From: DASXKD01 sp963806145
GTDB taxonomy: Bacteria > Actinomycetota > Actinomycetes > Streptosporangiales > Streptosporangiaceae
DNA: 64,000 bases
Assembly: GCA_963806145.1 (NCBI GenBank)
Contig: CAWDXD010000030.1
Location: 62,001-126,000 of the forward strand
Direction: 5' to 3'
Shown: positions 9,299-17,740 of the stretch, piece after piece
Numbering within the stretch: the first letter of the stretch is position 1
Layout: each line of letters begins with the position of its first letter
The notes under the pieces: model-generated
Seen by the model: the letters and a program-made list of their open reading frames with translations, nothing else
Told to the model about the DNA's origin: nothing
Database searches by the model: none
Position numbers and translations under genes: made by a program

Positions 9299-10210
9299 TT
9301 ACGGCGACAAGGCATACGCCTGAACTTCTGCCACGCGCAAGTCCGACGGATCCGGAGACTCACCTGTCGTGTGATACCCCGAAGCATTGACGCTTCCCTG
9401 AGCGTTCCAGATGACGATCTCATAGGGAGTGGTGCTGATGCTCTGAGTCCACGAACCGACCAGCCTGCCATTGAAGTACGTCTTGATCGACCGGCCAGGG
9501 ATGTACTGCATCCCGTAGATATTGAACCCAGCGTTCATGGGCTTGGGCGTGACGTAACTGAAGTCCGATTGGCTGCCGGAAGGTGTGTGGTATGTCGACA
9601 CGAAGATATTGTTCTCCGGAGTGCCGCTCGGCAGCCCGACACTCGCGGGGGTGAATCCACCCTCCTGCAGGTCGATCTCTTGACTGCCGCCCCCGCTGTT
9701 CGGGTCAATGAACCAAATGGCGGGCCAGCCTCCCAGGGACGCGTCGGACATTTTGGCTTTGATCTGGACGTACCCGCTCCGAAGTGTGAATTTGTGACTC
9801 GTCGTCACGGCGCCGGATCGGTACCTGTAGCCCAGCGATGAGTACTTGGTGTCGGGCACCATGGTCAGAGTCAATCCGTCGTTCACAATCACTTGAGACG
9901 GAGAAAAATAGGTCTGATGAGTATGAGTCCCGGCTGCTGAGTCACCAGCAGGAAGGCCACCGGGGTTCCAGATCCCACCCTGACCGCTCATGAAATTGTT
10001 CCAGTGAGCAGAATTCAGCGACGTGCCGGAGAAGTGGTCATCGAAGATGAGCTGGTCTGTTGAGTAACCAGCTGGGGGTGCCATCTTCGTTGTTTCCCGG
10101 CCGGTCAAAGCCTCCCGAACTCCCAGGAGCACGACCACAAGAGCCACGATCAAGCAAGCCAGGACGAGCTGTTTGACCCGTTTGCGCCGGCCCCAATGGG
10201 GGAGGTCCAT
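9299..10210 (-). CDS. Membrane-anchored glycoside hydrolase family 16
   Basis: The product is 303 residues: a short basic N-terminus, one hydrophobic helix (about 13-32), a linker, then a GH16 jelly-roll domain. The catalytic signature EIDLQE lies at 178-183 (E178 nucleophile, D180 helper, E183 acid/base) and is intact. WNNFMSG, a YVQIKAKM strand and WPAIWFI match the family's substrate cleft. Without a signal peptidase site the protein should stay tethered outside the membrane. GH16 enzymes hydrolyse or transglycosylate beta-1,3/1,4 glucans and galactans. Here it could trim or release the polysaccharide made by this locus, which is inference. Its 3' end closely abuts the IS1380 remnant. Confidence 0.88.
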   Translation of the reverse strand: MDLPHWGRRKRVKQLVLACLIVALVVVLLGVREALTGRETTKMAPPAGYSTDQLIFDDHFSGTSLNSAHWNNFMSGQGGIWNPGGLPAGDSAAGTHTHQTYFSPSQVIVNDGLTLTMVPDTKYSSLGYRYRSGAVTTSHKFTLRSGYVQIKAKMSDASLGGWPAIWFIDPNSGGGSQEIDLQEGGFTPASVGLPSGTPENNIFVSTYHTPSGSQSDFSYVTPKPMNAGFNIYGMQYIPGRSIKTYFNGRLVGSWTQSISTTPYEIVIWNAQGSVNASGYHTTGESPDPSDLRVAEVQAYALSP

Positions 10211-10936
10211 GACCGTCGATGCTACCCGTCCTCAGATAGACAACCTCGGCCCTCCAGGTGACTGACGTTATGTGGCCGGCGGCCGCAGCGAGGCTCGATC
10301 CGGGATGCGTGACCCCGCGAGGTCCCGTCCGACGTGCGGTTCGGGAAGGCGGCTCGCGATGGCGGCATCTTCGAAGTTAAAAAATCTTCTCCCGCTCGCG
10401 GTGCAGGATCCGTGGGGTACCCGACAGGAGTGCTGCCCGCCAGGCCGTAAGACGTTGATCCCGCTGGTTCCGAGCGAAGAGATCCCAGCGGCTCGGTCTC
10501 GTGTTCGGTTCCCGGGTGCGTCGCGGAAGGCTCGCATCCGCCGGCGGAGGCACTCGAGCTCGCGGCCAAAGATCGCTGGACGGCATCCATCGTGACAGTG
10601 CCGCGGGATGGGATATTTCGGCAATCACCTATATGGGCAATTCAGGCAATGGTATTTACCCCAACCGGTTCTACGGGACAGGAGCCTGCTAGACTGGTGA
10701 GGTACGGTAACTTTCGCCGCTGCAGCAGGGCTATTCACCCGCATGGACTGCTCACAACGAGAATCCCGCCCGCGGCCGGTTCCTCTTCGACGACGTCTGC
10801 CGTTCCGGGCCGACTCGTTGCCTGGCCTGATACACATGGCTCCCGGTCTCACTGGCGGAGACCAGCCGGCTTGGCTCAGTGTCACCTTGCATGCGTTTAC
10901 TGTGAGGGATTCTACTGCTCTGTCCGGAGCACACTG
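10211..10936. other. Long intergenic region before the GT4 operon
   Basis: This 726-base stretch separates the divergent GH16 and GT4 genes. The open frame of the first GT4 extends back to 10592, but that extension has no glycosyltransferase character and crosses Trp/Cys-rich, non-conserved sequence. Minus-strand frames of about 120 codons (10222-10624) look like GC-rich shadows. Promoters for both neighbours are expected here. I found no clear hairpin, repeat or RNA gene. Confidence 0.4.
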
Positions 10937-12235
10937 ATGCGCATCCTTCTGCTAGCCCAATTCTTTCCACCGGACATCGGCGGCGAAGAGCGCCACGTTT
11001 TCAACCTCGCGAACACCCTCGCTGAGCGGGGACACGATGTTGCGGTGGCGACGCAGCGCATGGTTGGTGTCCCGGATCAGGAAACCCTTGCGTCGGGGGT
11101 TCGGGTGCGCAGGTTCGCCACGGCTGCGATGCGCCTGCCGGGTATCTATTCGACCAGCCGCACCCATCACCCGCCACTGCCGGATCCGCTGGGTGTCCGT
11201 GAGTTGTCACGTATCACTCGGCAAGAGCGGCCACATGTTGTTCACGCACACAACTGGATTGTCAACAGTGCCGTTGCGCTGCGCCGCTCATCGCCGACGG
11301 GATCCCGCTTTGGACTTGTACTAACGCTGCACGACTTCAGCCATGTCTGCGCGACGAAAAGATTGATGCGGATGGGCTCGGCATGTGAAGGACCCTCGGT
11401 CGCACGCTGTCTGCCTTGCGCTACCGCCAACTATGGACCTGCTGTGGGACCACTGACTGCGGCTGCTACGGCGCTGATGCGCCCATGGAAAAACCGGGCC
11501 ATCGACCACGTGGTTTGCGTGAGCAACGCTGTCGCCAGTGGCAGCCATATCTTGCCCGGCCCAAGCACCAGCGTTATACCTAACTTCGTTCTTGACGAGC
11601 TTGTCCTGGGTCGCGCAGGTGATGAGGCCGAAGACATTCCGCCGGGCCTGCCGAAGGAGGAGTTCCTCCTCTTTGTTGGCGAGCTGTCCAGGGATAAGGG
11701 CCTGCCGACGTTGCTGCGGGCCTACGAATCGCTCGGCAGGAAACGTCCGCCACTACTGCTGGTCGGCCGACGCACGCCAGACACACCCACGCACCTTCCC
11801 GACGGTGCCGAGATGTGCGCCGAGTGGCCACACGATCACGTCATGACCGCGTTTCGGCATTGCCTTTTTGCTGTGCTTCCATCGATTTGCCTTGATGCCT
11901 GTCCGACGACCGTACTAGAGGCGATGGCCAGTGGCCGTCCGGTCGTCGCAACTACAACCGGCGGAATAGTCGATATAATCGAGGACGGGGAAAACGGACT
12001 TCTTGTGCCCCCCGGCGATGAAAGCAAACTCGCCGACGCCATGGCCCGATTGTTGAATGATGCTTACCTGCGCGCTCGCCTTGCTGCCGGTGCGCAGAAA
12101 CGCGCTCAGCGGTTCACAGCATCCGCGGTTGTGGAGCGCCTCGAAGCTGTTTACGCGCAGGTCGCTCCGCGAAATTCCGGGAGGTCTCTAACCCACCAGG
12201 CGAGGATCGACGGACGAGACGCCGACAGATCATGA
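10937..12235 (+). CDS. Glycosyltransferase family 4 (first of pair)
   Basis: I start at the ATG at 10937 (432 residues) because MRILLLAQFFPPDIGGEERH is the canonical GT4 opening, with the glycine loop near residue 15. A four-Cys patch in the acceptor domain (CATKR, ACEG, RCLPCA) is typical of one GT4 subgroup. The C-terminal nucleotide-sugar domain has LLFVGELSRDKGLPTLL and the EX7E-type stretch CPTTVLEAMASGRPVVATTTGG, followed by GENGLLVPPGD. It is a retaining, GT-B-fold cytoplasmic enzyme. Its TGA overlaps the ATG of the next GT4 (ATGA), so the two are translationally coupled. A following acyltransferase gene completes a three-gene operon. The donor sugar is unknown. Confidence 0.88.
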   Translation: MRILLLAQFFPPDIGGEERHVFNLANTLAERGHDVAVATQRMVGVPDQETLASGVRVRRFATAAMRLPGIYSTSRTHHPPLPDPLGVRELSRITRQERPHVVHAHNWIVNSAVALRRSSPTGSRFGLVLTLHDFSHVCATKRLMRMGSACEGPSVARCLPCATANYGPAVGPLTAAATALMRPWKNRAIDHVVCVSNAVASGSHILPGPSTSVIPNFVLDELVLGRAGDEAEDIPPGLPKEEFLLFVGELSRDKGLPTLLRAYESLGRKRPPLLLVGRRTPDTPTHLPDGAEMCAEWPHDHVMTAFRHCLFAVLPSICLDACPTTVLEAMASGRPVVATTTGGIVDIIEDGENGLLVPPGDESKLADAMARLLNDAYLRARLAAGAQKRAQRFTASAVVERLEAVYAQVAPRNSGRSLTHQARIDGRDADRS

Positions 12236-13455
12236 TACGTGATGTAACTTCCGGCACAGCGCCCGGCGATCGAGGGGACCAGGCGCTGGAGCGGCCACTC
12301 CGCGTACTTATGGTCTGCCCACGTTACCTTCCGGAAGTCGGTGGGACTGAGATTCACGTCCATGAGGTTGCACGTCGCCTCTCGGCGTCGGGGAGTTTCG
12401 AAATCACCGTGCTCGCAACCGACCGCTCCCGGCGGCTGCCACGGCAGGAGGTTGTTGAGGGTATCTCAGTCCTGCGTGTCCCGTCCTGGCCGCGCAGGCG
12501 AGATTATTACCTCGCCCCCGGGATTGCGGCTGTGATCAGACAGCGCAGATGGGACCTCGTGCATTGCCAAGGCATCCACACACCGGTGCCATTGCTCGCC
12601 ATGGTCTCCGCACGGCAGGTCGGCATCCCTTATCTGGTTACCTTCCACACCGGCGGGCACTCGTCACGGCTCCGGAACGCCATGCGAAGCATCCAATGGC
12701 GGCTGGCAGGCCCACTGCTGCGAAACGCCGGGTCACTGATTGCGGTAAGCCACTTTGAGGCTGCCGCCCTGGCGCGACGTGCCCGTCTTGGCGACAAGCG
12801 GGTCATCGTGATCCGTAACGGCGGAGCACTACCGTCACCTCGCCCCGGGACAGTCGCCGATCCTGGCCGGATCGTTTCCAGTGGCCGACTAGAACGGTAC
12901 AAGGGACATCACCGGGTCATCGAGGCATTGCCGCACGTTATGCATGAGATCCCCGGAGCCCACCTGGTGATCTTGGGAAGCGGCCCGTATGAGAACAATC
13001 TCTACAAACTCGCTCGCCATCTTGGAGTTTCCGACCGGGTGAGCATCAAGCACGTGGCTCCGGCAGATCGCCAAGGCATGGCCACCGCGTTGGCCGAGTC
13101 GAGCGTCGTTGCCGCCCTGTCGGACTATGAGGCGCACCCAGTGGCGGTGATGGAGGCCTTGTGCGTCGCACGCCCGGTCGTGGGTTATGACATTGCCGGC
13201 ATAAGCGAGCTCTCCGCAGCGGGGTGGATCCGTGGCGTGCCGCGCGGCGCGCCTGCCTCCGCTGTCGCCCAAGAGCTTGTCAAGGCGATGTCGTCTCCCT
13301 CGCCGGTGGATCACGCCCAGCTACCAAGCTGGGACTCCTGCGCGGACCGGCTTGCGCATGTCTACCTGTCGTCCCTGGGCATCGCCCCCGAAAGCCGGAC
13401 CCTGCGAACGCGAGACACTGCCGGCCAGGCTGATCGCGATGACATCGGGGGATGA
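12232..13455 (+). CDS. Glycosyltransferase family 4 (second of pair)
   Basis: The product is 407 residues. After a polar start the GT4 signature reads VLMVCPRYLPEVGGTEIHVH. RIVSSGRLERYKGHHRVIEAL opens the C-terminal nucleotide-sugar domain, and EAHPVAVMEALCVARPVVGYD carries the EX7E-type motif. The ATG overlaps the previous gene's stop by four bases, and its 3' end overlaps the next coding sequence by 17 bases, so this is the middle gene of a tightly coupled operon. Like its neighbour it should transfer a sugar to a lipid-linked glycan in the cytoplasm. The two proteins are not close duplicates, which suggests distinct linkages. Confidence 0.87.
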   Translation: MIRDVTSGTAPGDRGDQALERPLRVLMVCPRYLPEVGGTEIHVHEVARRLSASGSFEITVLATDRSRRLPRQEVVEGISVLRVPSWPRRRDYYLAPGIAAVIRQRRWDLVHCQGIHTPVPLLAMVSARQVGIPYLVTFHTGGHSSRLRNAMRSIQWRLAGPLLRNAGSLIAVSHFEAAALARRARLGDKRVIVIRNGGALPSPRPGTVADPGRIVSSGRLERYKGHHRVIEALPHVMHEIPGAHLVILGSGPYENNLYKLARHLGVSDRVSIKHVAPADRQGMATALAESSVVAALSDYEAHPVAVMEALCVARPVVGYDIAGISELSAAGWIRGVPRGAPASAVAQELVKAMSSPSPVDHAQLPSWDSCADRLAHVYLSSLGIAPESRTLRTRDTAGQADRDDIGG

Positions 13456-14512
13456 AGTGGCTCCACTCAGCCTGCTCGACGTCCCGGACCTCAACGGGTG
13501 GGCCGCGCAGTGGGATCAGCTGGTGGATTCTTCCCCGCTTCCGTCGCCCTTCCTACGTTCGTGGTGGCTGACCGGGGCCGGTGGACCTGGCCCCCACTTC
13601 CTTCTGGTCGTTGACGGGGCACACCTCCTCGGTGGCCTCGCCTTGGAGAAGCGCCACCCGATGCTGAGCGTTCGGATGATGGGAGACGGGGCGCTGTGCC
13701 CGGATCACCTCGACCTGCTCGCCGCCCCCGGTCATGAGGCGGCGGTGGTCAGCCTCCTCAGGGGCTGGCTCTGTCGTCCTGGTGAGCGCCTCTTGGACCT
13801 CAGGGGCATCCGGGCCGGGTCATGGTTGATCGAAGCTCTGCCCGGCCGCGTTCGCCGCGAGCTCATGGCCGTGTCTCCCCTCACGCCATTGCCCGACAGC
13901 CCAGAGGCGTACCGGGCCACCCTGCCCGCGCAGTTCCGCAAGAACCTCCGTGTCTCCGCCAAGCGCCTCGCGGCCGAAGGCGTGACGCATCAGGTGATCC
14001 GGGGACGGGCAGTCCTTCAAAGCCTTGACACCCTGCGTGAGCTCCATCGGTCCCAGTGGGGAAGCCGCTCCAATTTCCTTCCCGTGTTCGATCGCTTCGC
14101 GGCCGGATTCGCTGGTGGCTGCGCGGCCGATGAGGTGGTCATCCACGAACTTGGGAACGACAACCTGGTGGTCGCGACCGTGACGGCGTTCGAGGTGGCC
14201 GGCCGGGTGAGCCTGTATCAGAGCGCCCGGCTCACCGAGCGCCGCTGGCGGGATGCCACGACCGTCCTGCTCGCCGCCATCATTGACGACGCATGTGCTC
14301 GAGGCTTCAACGAGGTGGACTTCCTCCGAGGCGACGAGCCTTATAAGGGACGGTTCGCGCCGAACCATCGAGAGATGTTGCGGCTAGTAGCGGGCACAGG
14401 GGTTGTGGGTCGGCTCGGAGGCGTCACCCGGGCGGCGACGTTCCAAGCCACGCGGACAGCGGTCCGGTGCGTCCGCTTCGGGAGATCCACTGTCGCCCGG
14501 TGGAAAGCCTGA
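13439..14512 (+). CDS. FemAB/CelD-like GNAT acyltransferase (Acetyltransf_6)
   Basis: I start at ATG 13439, giving 357 residues; upstream sequence in frame is the overlapping GT4 gene. FRKNLRVSAKRLAAEG followed by a long helical stretch (LRELHRSQWG) and ARGFNEVDFLRGDEPYKGRF matches the BioF2-like/CelD-type GNAT domain found in polysaccharide loci. These enzymes transfer acyl groups from acyl-CoA or aminoacyl donors to sugars or peptides. The 17-base overlap with the GT4 gene indicates co-translation, so acylation of the same glycan is likely. The last codons and stop (14490-14514) recur almost exactly at the end of the next gene, which is unusual and described separately. Confidence 0.75.
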   Translation: MTSGDEVAPLSLLDVPDLNGWAAQWDQLVDSSPLPSPFLRSWWLTGAGGPGPHFLLVVDGAHLLGGLALEKRHPMLSVRMMGDGALCPDHLDLLAAPGHEAAVVSLLRGWLCRPGERLLDLRGIRAGSWLIEALPGRVRRELMAVSPLTPLPDSPEAYRATLPAQFRKNLRVSAKRLAAEGVTHQVIRGRAVLQSLDTLRELHRSQWGSRSNFLPVFDRFAAGFAGGCAADEVVIHELGNDNLVVATVTAFEVAGRVSLYQSARLTERRWRDATTVLLAAIIDDACARGFNEVDFLRGDEPYKGRFAPNHREMLRLVAGTGVVGRLGGVTRAATFQATRTAVRCVRFGRSTVARWKA

Positions 14513-14514
14513 CT
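14490..14514. repeat. 25-base direct repeat, copy 1
   Basis: The last eight codons of the acyltransferase gene plus its TGA form a 25-base sequence that recurs with a single mismatch at 15027-15051. In both places it supplies the final residues of a protein (VARWKA and VARRKA) and the stop codon. The two copies bracket the SRPBCC gene. Confidence 0.8.
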
Positions 14515-14560
14515 GTCTCACCCGAGGTCGCAAGATGCGATGACAAGGAGCGTGCACGCC

Positions 14561-15049
14561 ATGGACCAGGAGAACGTGAGCGCCACCCTGACTGTCGCCG
14601 TGCCCGCCGACCGGGTGTTCGCGGTGCTGGCGGACCCGGCGGCCCATGCTGCGATCGATGGCACCGGCTGGGTTCAGGAAGCTGCCGACCGGGCGCCGCT
14701 GACCGAGGTGGGGCAGATCTTCCGGATGGACATGTATCACTCCGGCCATCCAGACGGTGACTACCGGGTGGTCAACAAGGTGGTGGTGTTCGACCCGCCG
14801 CGCGCCATTGGCTGGCTGACGGGGACGGAGAAGGGCGACGGTCAGCTGGAGCTCGGCGGCTGGATCTGGCGTTACGACCTGGCGTCGCTCGGCCCGTCCG
14901 AGACCGAGGTCACGCTCACCTACGACTGGTCGGCGGTGCCGCAGTTCCGCCGGGAGTACATCCAGTTCCCGCCGTTCGGCCCTGAGCATCTCACCAACTC
15001 GCTGCAGCACCTGGCCGAGCTTGCCGCTGTCGCCCGGCGGAAAGCCTGA
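14561..15049 (+). CDS. SRPBCC (START/polyketide cyclase-like) family protein
   Basis: I choose ATG 14561 (MDQENVS) because AAGGAG lies ten bases upstream; the in-frame ATG at 14540 has no ribosome site. The 162-residue product fits the single-domain SRPBCC helix-grip fold: a first strand VSATLTVAVPADRVFAVLAD, a central ARAIGWLTG-like strand region, a LTYDWSAVP strand, and a final amphipathic helix. Members bind small hydrophobic ligands or act as cyclases. The ligand cannot be inferred. The gene follows the acyltransferase by 48 bases and ends in a repeat of that gene's 3' end. This suggests it was inserted or duplicated into place. Confidence 0.8.
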   Translation: MDQENVSATLTVAVPADRVFAVLADPAAHAAIDGTGWVQEAADRAPLTEVGQIFRMDMYHSGHPDGDYRVVNKVVVFDPPRAIGWLTGTEKGDGQLELGGWIWRYDLASLGPSETEVTLTYDWSAVPQFRREYIQFPPFGPEHLTNSLQHLAELAAVARRKA

Positions 15050-15051
15050 CT
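15027..15051. repeat. 25-base direct repeat, copy 2
   Basis: This matches 14490-14514 in 24 of 25 positions and again spans the last codons and TGA of a gene, here the SRPBCC gene. A repeat at exactly the 3' ends of two unrelated genes is what a recombination or insertion event at a gene end would leave. Confidence 0.8.
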
Positions 15052-15067
15052 GGCTAACTCCCTCCGC

Positions 15068-15991
15068 TCAGTAGCCCGCTCCATCAGCATGGGGTTGGCT
15101 GTCCCGTTGCTTCGTCACGACCGAGGCGGACCGAAGACGTCGTCCGATGGCCCAGGCTCCCATGGCGCAGGCCTTGGCTGTGTCAACGGTGGCGGAATGC
15201 CCGGGCTCCCGTGGCTTCAGGTGCCGCTGTCGAAGGTGCGAGTTGAAGTCTTCAACGCGGTTCTCGCGAACGGTGGCAGCGGTGAAGTACGTGAGGGTCA
15301 CGGACAACGAGATGTCGGGACCGTTATGCACCCAGTGCGGCGTGCCGGGAGGTATGTACACCGCCCGCCCCGGCGTCATGGTGTACGCGGCTTCCTCTGG
15401 CTGCAAAGTCTCGATCCGCCCGTGGGAGCCGTCCCAGTACCTGTCGAACTCGTGCCGTCGGACCGCATCGCTGTCCCAGCGCCCGACGCTGACGGTCTTG
15501 CAGCCGCTGACCTGCATCAACAGGCTGTGCTCAATGTCGAAGTGGACCGGCGTGACCGAATTTGGGGAGGAAACAAAGATGAATGCCACCCGTTTGCGCA
15601 TCTTGCCCCGCTTGCCCCGCTTGGCGCTCATCCCCGACTCGAGCTGGTCGAGCTGAGTGTTCATGATCTCTGCCAACCCGGGATCGTCTTCCACGTTGAG
15701 CAGGGTGAGCCAGGCGTTTGCGTTGTTCAAATCGCGTATGACGTCGCCCGGTCGCTCCAGGGCACCCCGAGGTGGACCCCCTTGGGGAACCAGCAGGGGC
15801 TGCGCCGCCGTGTCGGCGATCACTGATCGGCGCGGCAGCCGGTCGGCGAGATCTGCGACGGCTGCGAGGGTCAGGCGGTCATCGCGGTAGAGATCATGGG
15901 TGAATCCCATGGATCGCCCAGGGAACGCATCGTCGAAAGGAATCTGTCCTATCGTCTTGGGAACCTGCCCTGGTGGTTGCGCACCCATCAC
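15068..15991 (-). CDS. JmjC/cupin-like Fe(II) 2-oxoglutarate oxygenase-type protein
   Basis: The product is 307 residues (GTG at 15991, or ATG at 15988), with AGGTGAG just upstream. TPVHFDIEHSLLMQVSGCK supplies the HxD half of the iron triad (H150, D152), and IPPGTPHWVHNG supplies the distal histidine (about H219). This is the double-stranded beta-helix layout of the cupin_8/JmjC-like hydroxylases. Such enzymes hydroxylate protein side chains or small molecules. A basic KRGKRGKMRKR segment (124-134) precedes the core. It converges on the SRPBCC gene and follows a GT2 gene on the same strand, so a role in glycan or lipid-carrier modification is possible but unproven. Confidence 0.75.
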   Translation of the reverse strand: MMGAQPPGQVPKTIGQIPFDDAFPGRSMGFTHDLYRDDRLTLAAVADLADRLPRRSVIADTAAQPLLVPQGGPPRGALERPGDVIRDLNNANAWLTLLNVEDDPGLAEIMNTQLDQLESGMSAKRGKRGKMRKRVAFIFVSSPNSVTPVHFDIEHSLLMQVSGCKTVSVGRWDSDAVRRHEFDRYWDGSHGRIETLQPEEAAYTMTPGRAVYIPPGTPHWVHNGPDISLSVTLTYFTAATVRENRVEDFNSHLRQRHLKPREPGHSATVDTAKACAMGAWAIGRRLRSASVVTKQRDSQPHADGAGY

Positions 15992-16035
15992 TCACCTCTC
16001 AGCAACTGGGTACCAATACTGTAGTTTCGCCGCGG

Positions 16036-17004
16036 CTAATAATCCTGTGCCCGACGATGGCTACGCTCGGAGGGAACTGTGGTCGGCGATGCGGTCCGTG
16101 GCCGGATAATCGGTGATCTTGCCTGGTGTATGCGGGGGCGGTCGTGCTCGATGGAGTACAGGACGTAAAGCATGCGCACGAGGGCGGTCTCCATGTGGAT
16201 GAGGCTGTGGGCCGGTACCGTCGCGGTCAGGGCGCCCGGCGCAGGACGAGGGGAACGGTGACGGGAGCAGCTGCGTTCGACCAGGATGGTCGTCAGCACA
16301 CGGAGGCCATCGCTGAAGGCGTCCAGGTTGCTCACCCCGTGGATCCTGGGATGCTCGAAACTTGGAACTTCAGCGACGCGGAGCCCTTCCGCCGCTACCC
16401 GCATGTGGATCAGGGTCTCGATCTCGAAGCCGTCGCCCCACAACAGCCCGTCGCCCCTGGGTGAAGGAGGAGAGGTGATGTCCAGGCCCAGTACCGGAAC
16501 GTACTTCTGCCAGAACACGTTGAATCCGTAGCAGAGGTCTGAGTAGTGCGTGCCATGGCAGAGATTGACCACCGTACCGAGCAGGCGGTTTCCAAGCTTG
16601 CGCAGCCGCGTGATGTCACTGCTGCCGCCGCCCGCGGCGAACCTCGTTCCCTTTGCGAAGTCCGCGCCGCTCAGAAGCGCATGCACGAACTTCGGGATCT
16701 CGCCCGGATCCGTCGAGCCGTCCGCGTCGACCATGGCTATGACGTCACCGGTCGCAGCTTCGAACCCGCAGGCGAGCGCGTTCCCCTTGCCCCGGCGGGT
16801 CTGCTGCACTACCCGGACGTCCGGCCGTAGCTGGCGGGCTACCGCTATGGTGTCGTCCACCGAGTGCCCGTCCACCAGGATCACCTCGTGGATGTCCGCG
16901 GGGAGCCGTGAGAAAACGTACGGCAGGTTTCTTGCTTCATTCAATGTCGGAACGACCACGGACACGAGTGGCCAAGGTGGATTCGAGCTGGCCTGAGACA
17001 CCAT
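16036..17004 (-). CDS. Glycosyltransferase family 2, dolichyl-phosphate-mannose-synthase-like
   Basis: I use the ATG at 17004 (322 residues) because the GT2 domain starts at once: PLVSVVVPTLNEARNLPYVF, EVILVDGHSVDDT, RRGKGNALACGFEAA and the DXD-type MVDADGSTDP. A purine-rich GGGGGAG sits only two bases upstream, so the site is not ideal, and the longer frame to 17229 is poor in coding character. GDGFEIETLIHMRVAAEG matches the C-terminal region of polyprenyl-phosphate sugar synthases. It likely charges a lipid carrier or extends the repeat unit in the cytoplasm, and could provide the lipid-linked donor needed by the GT-C-like protein at 4.4-7.6 kb. The last 75 residues are low-complexity and basic. 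Confidence 0.85.
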   Translation of the reverse strand: MVSQASSNPPWPLVSVVVPTLNEARNLPYVFSRLPADIHEVILVDGHSVDDTIAVARQLRPDVRVVQQTRRGKGNALACGFEAATGDVIAMVDADGSTDPGEIPKFVHALLSGADFAKGTRFAAGGGSSDITRLRKLGNRLLGTVVNLCHGTHYSDLCYGFNVFWQKYVPVLGLDITSPPSPRGDGLLWGDGFEIETLIHMRVAAEGLRVAEVPSFEHPRIHGVSNLDAFSDGLRVLTTILVERSCSRHRSPRPAPGALTATVPAHSLIHMETALVRMLYVLYSIEHDRPRIHQARSPIIRPRTASPTTVPSERSHRRAQDY

Positions 17005-17704
17005 GTCTCCCCCAGATTGTCTCCCCCCATGATTCCAGGCGAATAAGCGGCGGCCATTTCCGGGGCAGCGCAGCACTCCGTCCGGTGAGATACCGGACAT
17101 GGGGCCACCGAGCCCACGGCGGTCGCCCCGCACGCTCTGCGCTGCTGCACCCCACCTGCCGCAGCCTTCTTCCGAGGTAACGTTTGTCCAGCACGCGAGC
17201 AAGAAGCCGGATCGTGCCGCGCCGGACAATCAGCCGACGCCTTGCTCCCCTTCGCTGCACCCTCGCCCCGACGCGGGCACAATAACAATATTGGTCAGCG
17301 TAGATATCTACCAGGACACTTGTCTAGTGCTCAGGCCCGGTGTGATGAACCAACTACGCTCTGTGGGTAATGGATCGAACGCGATCCTCCGCGGCCTAGA
17401 GACAGTTGCGTAACCGGCCGGCCTCTTAGCGCGCTGTTGTTGAATAGCCGCGCCGAGGTAGGCAACGGGACTTGACGTGGCAGGGTTCACTACCGCCACA
17501 CGCCGCTCGCCCGAGGGGGTCGTCGCCTGCGCGCTCGCGTCGGTGGAATATCTCGCGGCGGCCGTAGCTGAGTGGGAGGCGGCCGATGGCGGGGATGTAC
17601 CCGTCCCGTGCCCCGCACGGGCGGTCGGCGAGCGCGGCACGCAGCCACTAGAGCGTGATCGCTCAGGACGAACACGCAGGAGAAATATCTGACGGCTCTT
17701 CTTT
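17005..17704. other. Intergenic region between polysaccharide locus and lon
   Basis: About 700 bases without a convincing gene. It contains a perfect 7-base inverted repeat with a 5-base spacer at 17080-17098, close upstream of the GT2 gene, and an AT-rich patch around 17280-17320. A 71-codon plus-strand frame at 17477-17692 has no recognisable family. No tRNA was found, although this is the boundary between the polysaccharide locus and housekeeping genes. Confidence 0.45.
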
Positions 17705-17725
17705 CTTGAGTGTAGGTGACTCAAG
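17705..17725. promoter_or_regulatory. HAIR operator for HspR
   Basis: The sequence is an exact CTTGAGT-N7-ACTCAAG inverted repeat, which is the published consensus of the HspR-associated inverted repeat. In Streptomyces, HspR represses dnaK, clpB and lon through such sites. The repeat ends 15 bases before the lon start codon, placing it over the promoter or transcript start. It predicts heat-shock induction of lon through HspR release. Confidence 0.92.
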
Positions 17726-17740
17726 CTTTTGGAGGCGTTG

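Noticed and set aside
10592..10936. N-terminal extension of the first GT4 gene
   Set aside because: The extra 115 codons have no relation to GT4 proteins, and the ATG at 10937 begins the canonical opening.
17477..17692. 71-codon frame before lon
   Set aside because: No ribosome site, no recognisable family and an Arg-rich tail; left as unassigned sequence.
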